64,000 nucleotides of DNA, from NCBI RefSeq assembly GCF_002234675.1, contig NC_019859.2, positions 4,061,240-4,125,239 of the forward strand, given 5' to 3'. Below the pieces are notes generated by a model. That model saw nothing but the letters and a program-made list of their open reading frames with translations, had not been told where the DNA came from and searched no databases. Every line of letters begins with the position of its first letter. Position 1 is the first letter of the stretch. Position numbers and translations under genes: made by a program. Source of the stretch: Oryzias latipes. Lineage: Eukaryota; Chordata; Actinopteri; Beloniformes; Adrianichthyidae. Shown here piece after piece: positions 1 to 10,405 of this stretch.

Positions 1-204
1 ATTTATTTTACTTTTGTAATTACTATTACTGTTGTATTGTATTTTTATTTTATGTTGTTTTATTTTTTTATTATTTTCCATATTCTGATATTTTTTCTTA
101 CTCCAGTGTTTCCTCTCGGGGATCCATTGTTCTGGGGCACCACCGGTTTCGCCTGTAGGGGGTGCTGTTGCTGCGTTGCTCGCTCTCATTAGTCCCGCTC
201 TGTG
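1..204. other. Intergenic flank left of a hAT-type element
   Basis: The first 110 bases are A/T-rich and the rest is moderately GC-rich. The GC-rich sequence resumes after 1104, so the hAT-type element at 213-1096 was inserted into it. No exon or RNA gene is visible. Confidence 0.5.
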
Positions 205-212
205 GTCTAATA

Positions 213-1096
213 CAGTGTTTTTCAACCAGTGTGCCGCGGCACACTAGTGTGCCGTAGGAGATGGTCAAGTGTGCCGTGGAAAATTGCCCTCATTCACTGA
301 TCTAAAAACATTTCCCATCAGGAAATCAGCTCTTTGTTCATCCAAACAGGTCCTGATAAAACACTGAGTAGTTAGGAATATGAAAGATCATAAAATACTT
401 TTTTCTTTGTGTTTATTTGATTCTATTAAAGACATTTTGATAAGAATGATGGTAACGCGATTTAGCTGCAGCTATAACTGTTTTCTGAAAAGTCCCGCAG
501 CTTTCACTGTCTCCACGACTCCACCAATCATTCTTGAAGGCTTAATCACATGTCATCAGTCTGACCAATCAGAAGTGGTTAAAGTATTCACTTCCTTGTT
601 CCAATTTAGCTCATAACTCACTCAGTTCCAACAAAAACACCAGCTAAAGCTCGTCTTTAGCGGTGTAGCTTTCCACAGAATCCGGTATCAGACCGTGGAA
701 CAAGTGAACAAAACCATGAAGCTCAGAGACGCGAGTCTTTCTGCCGTTTTGTCGCAGTTTTTACACTACATCTCCCATGATGCATTGGCTTAAAGGGACA
801 GCGCCTCAGCGTACAATAAGTCGTCCTTACACGTCTTGAAACCACAACGAACATACAGTTTGTATGTAACTTAACTTTTATTACATCTTTTAGAAAAAAC
901 ATCTGCAACTTCCTGCTTTTTCTGCCACAATTATCACAAAAATGCACGTCAGATTGCCGGGGGGGGGGGGGGTGCTGTAGATCAAAACAGACTGAGTTTC
1001 TGCTTTTTCTTTTTTTTTTGGGATGCTGGTGTGCCGCGGGATTTTTGTCAAGGTTAAAGAAGTGTGCCGTGGCTCAAGAAAGGTTGAAAAACCCTG
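213..1096. mobile_element. Non-autonomous hAT-type DNA transposon
   Basis: The left end begins CAGTGTTTTTCAACC and the right end finishes GGTTGAAAAACCCTG, giving imperfect terminal inverted repeats. Both ends continue into matching GTGCCG-rich subterminal sequence. The element is flanked by identical 8-bp copies of GTCTAATA (205-212 and 1097-1104), the target-site length expected of hAT transposons. No transposase is recognisable inside, so it is non-autonomous. It contains a run of G near 960-972. Confidence 0.88.
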
Positions 1097-1104
1097 GTCT
1101 AATA

Positions 1105-1785
1105 GCCGTAGAAGGGGCCCTGAGCCGCTGTGTTGGGCGGGCGCTGTGGCAATGACCCCCGTGGTCGGCATTAAAAGATTAAAAGCATCAAAAACAAACA
1201 CTTTCAGTAACTTCTACAAGTTTACAAGCTACGTGAGAAACATTTCTGATTTTAAACTTTAATGGCGTTCGTGTGGCGAGCTCAGAAAAATTATTACATT
1301 GTGAAAATGTCATATTTGAATCCTTGGCTCAAGTCGAATAGAACGATGCAACAAAAATATGACCATATTAGTAATCTAGACATGGTTAAGAAAAAAACCT
1401 TAGTTGCCATGGAAATCCAAAATTATACTTGTGCAGATTCTTCTAAATATTACACACGCCTGTTTTCGTCACCCCCAGGTGACCAAAACATAAAATGGTT
1501 GCTATGGAGATGAAACCAACAAAAAAGTGTCTTTTTAATAAGTCAATGTTTTACATACTTCTCCATTAGATGAGGTTTTCATTGTGATTTTGTTTGTATG
1601 GGAATATAAAATTCCTGTTAACATTTTCAGTTTATCAAGAAACATTGCTTTTATTGGCAAATGAGACAGCTTAAGAACGTTTGTCAGAATCATTTAGCTT
1701 TAATTTTCTTAAATCAGTGTATTGAATTTTGCCATGTTAATATTAAATGAATCAAAACTATGTAAAGAAACAAGTCAGAAGTGTT
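1105..1785. other. Intergenic sequence downstream of the lysozyme-like gene
   Basis: This is A/T-rich sequence with no supportable exon. A second AATAAA on the minus strand (1650-1655) is a possible alternative polyadenylation site for the gene ending at 1920. Confidence 0.4.
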
Positions 1786-1791
1786 TTTATT
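1786..1791 (-). terminator. Polyadenylation signal AATAAA of the lysozyme-like gene
   Basis: Read on the minus strand this is AATAAA, about 130 bases beyond the TGA stop codon at 1920-1922. That is a normal spacing for a short 3' UTR. Confidence 0.55.
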
Positions 1792-1919
1792 TCCAGTTAC
1801 TTACTGTGTGGGGAATAACTAAAATCAAAAAGTATTACACTTTAAAGCAATTTTGTTGACAAGTAAAAGAAGAAACTACAATACAGCAGGAGATATTGCA
1901 GATTTAAAGCTGGAAAAGC

Positions 1920-4907
1920 TCAATCGCAGCTAGCAAAGTAGGTCTTCCTTTGGTGGTAACAGCTGTGAGAGACGTCCCTCAGAAAAACTCTATAAAAGTA
2001 AAAACAAAAATATGTCAGTTGTTCAGATCCGTTGTTTTAAAACATGTGTTACATTTTTGCACAATTTTTTCCTTTACTTGATGTGTATCTTCTAGCAAAC
2101 TCAGCTAAATCTTCTTTTTAAAAGTAAAAGATTTAATCAGGATGAAGGCAAGGATTGGTCATTATTTTTGTGCAATGGAAGGTCCATTTGGTACTGAAAT
2201 GACTTTAAAAAACATAACAAAACATATTTTTTCTATATCATGTCCATTTCTGTCCTGAAGGGGGATTTGGTGATATTAGGTATTGCAGTAAAGTAAACCC
2301 TGTTTCTTTTCACAGCTATTGCTTTGCTGAAACCCTTTGGTCTGGAGGGGTGTTAAGCGGTGCTTTTAATTTAGCAATTTTTGGTGAATGAATTTTTTTT
2401 TCTCCATAAGGTTTATCAATTTAGCTAAACGTTTTCCCCAGAAGAATAAAGAAACGCTGCTGTTTTTTTCATACCACGTAGATGTTGTGGCAGGTTCTGT
2501 CCCATAGTTAGGGATTTGGGGACATCTAGTGGACAGGTGGTATATTGCAACAAAGTAAATCCTACTTCTCTTTAGGGCAGGGGGCACTACAAGTTTAAAA
2601 CTTAACTTTTTTAAAGATAAATATAAATTAAAAATAGACAAAAAATATTATTATTGAATAAATCAACTTAAACATTAATTAATAATATTTCCTGTCAAAA
2701 TTATACAAGTTAGAAATAATGTAAACATTAAAAGAAAAAAACATTGACATTTCTTCACTGTTATGTCATTTTATATAAGAAAATTTAAACTTAAATTTTC
2801 TAAATGCCAATAGATTTTGCTCTCCATAAAGAATTTTTTTTTAACTGTGAGGCCCTGCAGTGTTGTACTTTGCCTTCAGTGTGCAAAAGCACTGCAAGCT
2901 CAAACAGCTCCATCTGAATCTGCATAGGCGCAGCTTCCACATCAACGGCAAAACGGGTTACGAAGCAGTTAAAAATGTATGTTTTATTCTTCAAAGTTCC
3001 CAGAGCGCCATGCAAACTCTGTGTGCTCAGCTTCTCTGCAAAGTGCGAATTTAATGTTTGTCTCACAGTGCCGTCTTAGTTTATATAATTTAACTACGGC
3101 CACATTCGCTCCACAAATGTCAGTAAACATTTATTCAGCCTCCAAATGGTTCTGAAGGGGTTAGGGTAAGTCTAAAGAAACGCAGTTCTTGTGCTAGTTT
3201 AGTTTCTGTCCTAAAGTAAAGGGTTTGCTGACATCTAGTGGACAACCCCGCATATTGCAGAAAAGTAAATCCCTCTTCTCTTTCCAGCAACTGCTTACCT
3301 TATTGGTTTAATGGTATGTTAAGGGGTGTGTTTAAATTTGCTAGTTTGGGGGTTTATCTGTTCTGGGTTTTTTTTTCTTAATATAGATTTAGCCTAAATC
3401 AGTAAAGAAATGCATTACAGGTGTGATTTCGTTCTACATAAATCGTGCTCACCTCCAGTAACCACTCTTGATGAAGCACACGACGTCATCTGTTATGTCG
3501 TCATCAGTAAAGGCTGGAGAAAAGAAAAACAACAATTCGTAAAATGTGCAGGTTGTCTTTTCTTTTGGAAAAAGAATCAAAATAAGATTTGTCTTTTGTC
3601 TCACCTGAGCAGTTTTTGTGGCACACATTTCTGGACCAGCGGTAACCCGAATCGCAGAAGTGGCTGTCTGACAGCTGGAAGATCCCATAATGGCCCACTG
3701 ACCATGGCTTTGACATGGACTCCATGTTTTCTGGATCGCTGTAACCCTCCATCCGGTCGTCGTCTTGCTCCATCTGCTCCTCGTTAAACTTGTTTTCTTC
3801 AGAGTTTAAGGCCACTCCGATAGGTTGCTTGAAGTCTTCCTCCTTCTTCTCGTCGCCCTCGTCTTTGGGGGCACTCCGCTTTTTTCTGCCGCCAGAAACT
3901 GTGGTGGTAGAATCGAATTCCTCATCTTGTGACTTGGGAGCAGCATCAGCAGCTGCAGGGAGGACCACCGAGGTCGGGCGGACACCTTCCATGATGACCA
4001 GGTTGGTGTTCAGTTGGGACTTTATGTCCACTTCACAAGAAACTAAAGACACATCAGACGTAGAAGAGTTACATCAGAAGCTCTTTTTGTTGAATTTGTT
4101 CCGTCAAAACATTTCACACAAGTTGTTCTCACGCTGAAGATGTGCGTTTCCTACCATGTTTTATCAAAGTACCGGCATCGTAAAGGTACGTTTGAATTAA
4201 GAACATTTTTCATGAAGATTTTTGTGATTAAATGATGCCGCTTTTGCTAATTTTAGGTAGTTTAAAGACGACAATAGAAACAAGTTAATAGAATAACTGT
4301 AGAGTTCTAAATTGGTTATTTTCAGAATTAAACATATTAAATTGAGTAAAATGACGTTTTCAAACATGTCCTTGTAGCCTTTTTCTCACGATGGGGGACA
4401 TATATAAAGAAAATTAAGTTTAAAATGCATTTCTTCGTTCAAGCTGTTGTGAACCAGGAGGAAACTAATAAAAATCCGTCTGAAAAGATCATATTCGTGA
4501 CGTATGAAACACGCTGGGCGGGCCAGAAGCTCCCTGCTCAGCTCCATTCCAATGCATCCACTTGTAGACAAATAGATGGAAGTTTCATGAAATAAGTTTA
4601 AGGAATTACACGAACAACACAAATAATGAAAGCTCAGCTTCTCTTTCAATGATTAGAATTTAATCAATGAAAGCAATCAATGTGTGGATAAACAAAACGA
4701 TTAACAAACAAACATCCAGAAAACAAATACATCTTTTTGTTTCTTACTAATTTCCAAGAGTTGGGTATGAATCATCATGAGGTCTTCGGGGACATGCAGG
4801 AACTTCTGGAGCTCGTCTCTCAGCTCACATCTGGACATGATCCTGCTTTCGGAGAGGCCGGGCACGAGAGCGGCCACAGCCAACGCCAGCAGCAATCCCA
4901 GCTTCAT
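1920..4907 (-). CDS. Non-catalytic c-type lysozyme / alpha-lactalbumin-like secreted protein with a charged insert
   Basis: Coding exons are 4748-4907, 3605-4042, 3453-3513 and 1920-1989: 729 nt, 242 residues, all phases matching. I started at the ATG coding MKLG because the three codons before it follow a splice acceptor and lack an ATG. Residues 1-19 or so form a signal peptide. All eight lysozyme cysteines are present (27, 56, 183, 194, 198, 212, 230, 241). The loop DDDITDD (203-209) matches the calcium-binding loop of alpha-lactalbumin. The position of catalytic Glu35 is Lys61 and that of Asp52 is His171, so muramidase activity is unlikely. Coding exon 2 is far longer than the usual lysozyme exon and inserts about 90 charged residues between the alpha and beta parts, with RKKR-S at 106-110. 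The fold assignment is firm; the function and name are unknown. Confidence 0.85.
1990..3452 (-). repeat. Intron 3 of the lysozyme-like gene, with a short repeat motif
   Basis: The intron holds a similar stretch of about 60 bases (around 'gacatctagtggac' followed by 'attgca..aaagtaaat') near 2520 and 3230, and a weaker version near 2275. They look like copies of one small interspersed repeat. I see no further exon here. Confidence 0.4.
4385..4660. repeat. Partial copy of interspersed family 'E2'
   Basis: The motif with a TGACGT(A)GAAAATACGC-like core and 'AAGCTCCCTGCTC' recurs near 31905-32325, 54722-55290 and 61066-61585. This copy sits in intron 1 of the lysozyme-like gene and is truncated. 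Confidence 0.55.
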
Positions 4908-5339
4908 CTCAACCAACTGCAGGGAGAATTACAAAAACTGTTTGTTTTTTTCCAATAGTCCCAGCAGCATGTTTGGCTGTGCCATTGATTAAAGAATCAT
5001 CTTTTTGTCCAGGTAAATGTCATTTCTCATGTGCACTGTTTAAAGTAGACCCATGCAATAAAACAAGCCTCTTTTTATGTCTGAAAGAGGAAGCTTCCCC
5101 CAGCAGAGGTCAGTGATCTGCACACTTTCCTGTTTGTGGACACCTCCCGGTAGAACTGGTTTGTGATATTTTTAGCAGGAAATGCTGAGCAAAGGGACCG
5201 ACTCAAGGATGTAACTACTGGAGAACAATAGTTTCAGGTTGTGGCGTCACCGAGACACATAGATAGTAAATGGCGTATACTGATGTAGCTTTACTACCTT
5301 CTACTAACACACACTGATGGCGGCTCTGCTGCCGAATAC

Positions 5340-5480
5340 TGGGGCTGATCTAAAACCACCAGGAGCAATGTGGGGTTCAGTGTTTTGCTCAAGGACACTT
5401 CAACACATGGGCTAGTGGGTGTTGATAGTCTTCCAGTCAGAGGTCGACCGCTCTACCTCTGCACCACCAAGCTGCAATGC
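5340..5480. repeat. Fragment of a common fish interspersed repeat
   Basis: The text 'TTTTGCTCAAGGACACTTCAA' followed by a B-box-like GAGGTCGACCGCTCTACC and 'CTGCACCACC' is typical of a widespread fish repeat. The copy is partial and was assigned from memory of the family. Confidence 0.45.
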
Positions 5481-6188
5481 GCTGCAAAGAAAGGCAGCAT
5501 TTCTGCACAGCATGAAAGGTTATGGTTCAATTCCTTCAAATGTGGAGGTTTGGTTACTCTGGTTTTATCCCACAGTCCAAAAACAAAACTAGTAACTTTG
5601 AAGAACTTTCCTCAACATTTAAGCTGTAATAGAAGTTTTTTGACTGCAGCTAAAGTCTAAAAGTAAGTGTGATGTTCTTTTTTTCTGCTTAAATTAGGTG
5701 AAAACAAGACAAGACTGTTTTCAATTTAAGGTTTAATCTGATATTTATCCATGTAGAAATCACTTCTTGGTTATTTGTCATAAACAACTAAACCAAATAT
5801 TACAAAAGAGCCTAAGGGTACCACTAAATATATTTATTTAACCTGATCTTCTCCACAAAACCAAAATGACCACAAATTAACCCCAAAATTATAATAAAAA
5901 ACGACTTCCACAGAATTTAAGGAAAGAGAAAGAGAACATTTACTGATTAAGAAGCATGACCTCGTAAGGACAACAAAAAATAATCTGCATTTCTGTCTGT
6001 GGAGTGAGATTCTGGAGAAAGAAGGAAAGAATCCAAATGAATTCAAATGTTTCACAATTAAAACAAAAAGAAAATCCAAAAAAGGTTGGAAAGGTAGAAA
6101 TAAGAAAATGAGAACCCCAATGGGACAAAGTACAGACAATCACTTTGGTACCTAATGCATTTTTCTATTTAATTTCTTGTGTTAACAC

Positions 6189-6223
6189 TGTGCTTGTTGA
6201 GTGTTAAACACTCAACAAGCACA
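6189..6223. repeat. Near-perfect 35-bp palindrome (16-bp arms, 3-bp centre)
   Basis: TGTGCTTGTTGAGTGT, then TAA, then ACACTCAACAAGCACA. The arms are exactly complementary. It lies in the leader intron of the lysozyme-like gene. It is unclear whether it is a site or an accident of a repeat. Confidence 0.8.
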
Positions 6224-6501
6224 ATCATCAGCCTCTATGTAACCTTATACTTTCATTTAAGAACTTTTGATATATTTCTATTGTCTGTCCTTTCAGCTCA
6301 TTTTCTTTTTAACATGTGAGCATTTTAAAGCTCCATATTTTCAGCATCCTTTGGGTTTCATGGCAACAACAGAATCACAGGGAAATGTTTAAACTCAACA
6401 CTAGCCATCATCCAGAAACAAAAAGATGTAAAAATAAAACTCAAATGACGATAATATCTGTAAATAATGTACCAGAAACACTAATAATGGTAAATTCCTA
6501 C

Positions 6502-6563
6502 CTTTTTGAGCTGATGGGAATTAGTTTGTGAACCACGATCTTGTCAACTCACCTGCTTTTATA
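6502..6563 (-). promoter_or_regulatory. Probable TATA promoter and short leader exon of the lysozyme-like gene
   Basis: On the minus strand TATAAAAG occupies 6556-6563. About 55 bases downstream a splice donor (AAG|GTAGGA, exon end 6502) would close a short non-coding leader exon that joins the acceptor just before the start codon. A second strong donor, CAG|GTGAGT, lies directly after the TATA box, so the exact leader is uncertain. A TATA promoter with a short leader would suit a tightly regulated secreted protein. Confidence 0.5.
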
Positions 6564-6569
6564 TGTCAT

Positions 6570-8221
6570 CCCACGGACCAACCTGTTTTAGTGTCGTCAT
6601 TTGTTTCTGCATCGTTTCCAAGAAGGAAGAAGCAGATCGTAGTGAAAAAATGCAGAGTCGGCTGCTGCATCTGTGGAGGAAAGACTCAGAAGCACTAAAA
6701 TGTACATTTTGACCTTTTATTTTGAATTGTTTTGTAATTTGTGATTAGGATATTTTGGATTAGAAAAGTGATTTAGCCAGTTTCTCTGCAATTTTAGCTT
6801 CTTGTTTTCCAGCTTTACAACAGGATTCCTGAATAAAACAGAGGACTTTTTACAGAAGAATGTCTGTGCAGCACAGATTTAGTCCAGTCCTCAGTGTGGC
6901 ACATTCAGGCATGTGACCAGAAAAACACAGGAATACTTCCTTGAACCTGAATGCAGCAGACAGCTATGATAATTCACTAAAAGACATGCTTTTTTTTTAT
7001 TTCTCCCATTCAGCATTTAAGCCAAAACAAACAGATTACAGAGGAAAACAACATCTTTCTAAATAATAGTGCTAGAATACAATTCATTGGTGCTTTTAAT
7101 GGTTTTAAACAATTGTTACTTGTGTTTCCAGGAAGTCTTTTCCCCAAAATGATCACAATAAGATGATTGCAAACACCAGAAGAACCTGTTTGGATGACAT
7201 AAAGACAACATTTACATCCTCCAAATGAAAGAATGAGAGTTTTTTATGTTTTCTTATGTGGGGAAATATTCACCTGTGTGCATATAGATGCTGTTGAGAC
7301 ATTTATCAAGTAAAGGTGGAAGTTTTGACACAATTAACAGCCAAAAAGATTTAATGTGAAACAAACAACTTACACATCAGAAAGTGGTCAAACCCCAGAC
7401 GAACCCAGATGTTCGGATTGTAACTCTAAGTGATCAAATCTGAAAATGTGGCACCTTTTAAGTGAAAATGAAATCATTTTCTCTCATGTAACCATTTAAA
7501 GTGTTTTATATGGGGTTCCATTATTGACATTTGGACCAAAGACACAGACAATGGATGCAGAAAGATGTTTATGGCACAAACGGAATTTTTACTGCAGTGT
7601 CAGAGTTTGTCATATTTATCTGCGTTTGAAGGTTACTTTTTTTATTAGTGAGATCCTGTAATTATTGATTAGTAAAGGTTCATCACACAGGAAATTTTAG
7701 TTTTCATGGTCATTTTCCAGCACGACAGCATCCCTGGCATGTTCCTCGCATGCCGGGGATGCTTTTCTGCCAAAAGGTTGACAGATAACTTGTTTTTTTT
7801 TTTATCTGTTTCCTCCTCCAACATGAGGCTCTTTGTTTTATCAGGTTCTTTTAGACTCTTTCAGTTGAAACCACTATAGATCTTCATAGTATTTTGACCA
7901 GATGAGGACTTGTTTGATGCACGAAGAATCAGTGCCTTTTTTTAGCGTAGATGGGCTTCTACTAGATCAAACCTTCTTACAAGTTTTATGGAATCTTCTT
8001 CCTCTTTATCCAAAAAAAGACTCTTTATCTTCTTTTGTAAAACAATGCACTGCTACGAGGAAATGGATCCTTTTCTGTCTTGTGTTTTTCCTTGACTGAA
8101 TTTGAGGCTCAGCCTCCATAGTGGCTCTACGGTTGAGGAGAAATTAAATAACAATCATTTTTTGAGTAAAGGTTGCTTAATTTATGACTGAGATGCACAT
8201 AGAAGTAAGATTGACTGTTAT
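6570..8221. other. Intergenic, nothing recognisable
   Basis: A/T-rich sequence without convincing exons, RNA genes or repeats that I can name. A short perfect repeat with a T spacer occurs near 7730-7755 (GGCATG...GCATGCCGGGGATGC). Confidence 0.4.
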
Positions 8222-8752
8222 GGCCGTGTCACACAGCCACTGAGTACATTTTGGGCTTTTTCCACAAATGAACTTTCGGTCTTTTGTGATACATGAGTGA
8301 TTTACAAAATTCATAAGTGTTACTTGCGTTTGTCATTTGTCAATGTGCGCAGACGTCCGTCAAGGGTTTTGGCCGACAGCTCCCTATGTGAATTTTTGTC
8401 CAGGTGAGAATTAACCAGTTTATTCATATTTTACGTTGTTTATATATAGTTTATTACGTAAATCTTATGCAATTGCAAAAGATGCATATGCTTTAGTGGC
8501 TTTCCACGGCGTCTAACGGACTTTTCATGTAAATTTTTATCTCGCGTATACGGTGCTCATAACATGGCAAAATTACATAATTGACGCACGACTCACTCAT
8601 TTATTTGTTCTTTGCATGGTTTTTTCGTGATACATCTGTGAAAATTTCAAGACCACAACTTGTCTAACTTTTTCCAAATATGTTCACCGATGAGCAATTT
8701 TTATCCGTGCAAGATGTGCAAAATGTAGATATAGTGGCTGTGTGACACGGCC
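8222..8752. mobile_element. Non-autonomous DNA transposon with 20-bp perfect inverted repeats
   Basis: GGCCGTGTCACACAGCCACT at 8222-8241 is exactly complementary to AGTGGCTGTGTGACACGGCC at 8733-8752. The interior (about 490 bp) has no coding potential. Flanking target-site duplications are not clear, so the superfamily is left open. Confidence 0.85.
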
Positions 8753-8954
8753 TTCAAAGGTTTTTACATCCCTGCATCAATACAAATCTCTGATGCTCGA
8801 TTTATTTTATTCGTTAAAAAGTGTATTTTCTTATGCTCCACAAAAGAGGATTTGCTAAAAGGTATTTATACGTATTTGTATACTTTTATGTGCTTTTTCT
8901 ACAGAATCATAAACCAGTAAATTTGTGTTTATGTTTAGAGTAAGTAGGAAAAAG

Positions 8955-9475
8955 GATGGCAGCTCACCAAAGTAGGCCTGAGGCTTGATCGTTCAAAACT
9001 CTCGCATTCACGCGTAGCTAAGCAAGTTTTTACGACAGTTTTTATGACCAAAACTGTGACCTTTGTTCTCATTGTAGATATATAAATATTACTTCAAACC
9101 GTTATGGGCGGCCATTGAACGCAGGTCGAGCTTTGACCAATCAGGGACTCAGGTCTGACAGAGAATTATGGATGGCGTCCCATTTAATTCACGGTTAAAT
9201 GTGTGCCAAAAACGAATCCTGGAGGATAAATCAATAGTTTGTGCCCGGTCGGAATGATATGACACTAAGTTTTTCATATTTCAGAATTTAGCTGTGAAAG
9301 AAAAAACCTGGAGTGAGATTCATGAGATTTGCACCAATTAGACGTTTCAATTTCAACTGTAGGTGTCGGACATGCGCCAATAAACATAGAAAAAAAAGAA
9401 GAAGCCCCTCCCTGCTTGTCCAGTGTGAATACCATGTGCTAAAATGCCTGTTCAAGAACCTGCGTTCTTGAGGGT
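8955..9475. repeat. Interspersed repeat shared with 38433-38960
   Basis: Text around 'CTGCTTGTCCAGTGTGAA' and 'CAAGAACCTGCGTTCTTGA' here is matched in reverse orientation near 38450-38500, and 'TTGAACGCAG' motifs recur near 38915. The two stretches look like diverged copies of one element. Ends are not resolved. Confidence 0.4.
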
Positions 9476-10405
9476 CACGTTCCCGGCGTCTGTAGCTTCA
9501 GATGTGGCTTGTTTGACCTGAATCGTCTCTGAAGCTTCGGTCTGTTCGTGTTCATGTTCCAGGTGGGATCTCCTTCCATCATCAGCTTCCATCATCTCCT
9601 CATAATGGGAATTTTTTGTTTGTTTTTAACCTGAAGTGTATCCAACAAAAAATGATTCCAGTTCAAATTCTCCTGAGCGTCTTTGATGCTCCCAAAAACT
9701 AAAAGATCACAAATTCGAGGCATTTAGAAAAAGTCGAGTCCAATTCCATACTGTTCAAAGTTCAAACCATGATTTCGTTTTATTTTTATCCTTAATTATG
9801 GGTCGATGTTGAAGGGCTGATCAAATAATAAAAAAAAACTATTTCTGAAAAGCCAAAGAAATTAGAATAAAGCCTCAAATTAAATCAGAAAAAAACTTTA
9901 AGTTCCCTAATACAGTCTTGTACAGTTTGTGTAAAACTCACATCATCCTTGAGCTGCAAAAACATCAGTGAATATTTGTGAACAGAAGCTGAGCCACGAA
10001 TTAAAGTGACTGAATTTGCTGCAGTTTAACCTCCAGACGTTTGTCTTTAGATGCCGGAATTCATCTGGTTCCCAGCAGTCAACGAGTTGATGAAGAGATT
10101 ACAAAACGCCTCACATAGCTGAAATATTCCAAACTGGATCTGCAGCTGTTACTGAAAGGAAAGAAAGCCACAAATTACATAACAAACATTTTTTTTTAGT
10201 TCTTCCTTATTGTTAAAGGGAAAGTAAAGCTACAAACATGGATCCATTTCATAATTGTTTAACACACATCTCTTGCATTGCAACATAAAAAAGCAGAAAT
10301 CAAACATTAGCGCCCTCCTGTGGCCACAGTAGAAAAATGCACTCACTTGTTTGAATGCATCTTTTCTGCTTCACATTTCTTTTAAGGTTTATAGAAAACA
10401 GCAAG

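Larger units (their letters stand above)
4908..6501 (-). other. Intron in the 5' UTR of the lysozyme-like gene
   Basis: A splice acceptor (CTCCCTGCAG on the minus strand) lies just before the start codon region. The nearest plausible leader donor is GTAGGA at 6496-6501. The intron holds part of a fish SINE-like repeat near 5340-5480 and the palindrome at 6189-6223. A hydrophobic open frame near 5834-6139 is A/T-rich noise. Confidence 0.5.

Noticed and set aside
2800-3066. Candidate last exon of the lysozyme-like gene
   Set aside because: It lacks the expected Cys spacing and a suitable acceptor; the exon at 1920-1989 has the acceptor, phase, two cysteines and a stop in the right place.
1920-4907. 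Active lysozyme (muramidase)
   Set aside because: Both catalytic positions are replaced (Lys for Glu35, His for Asp52), so an enzymatic call is not supported.
5834-6143. Hydrophobic minus-strand open frames (Phe/Leu-rich)
   Set aside because: They sit in an A/T-rich leader intron, overlap in two frames and have no splice or family support.
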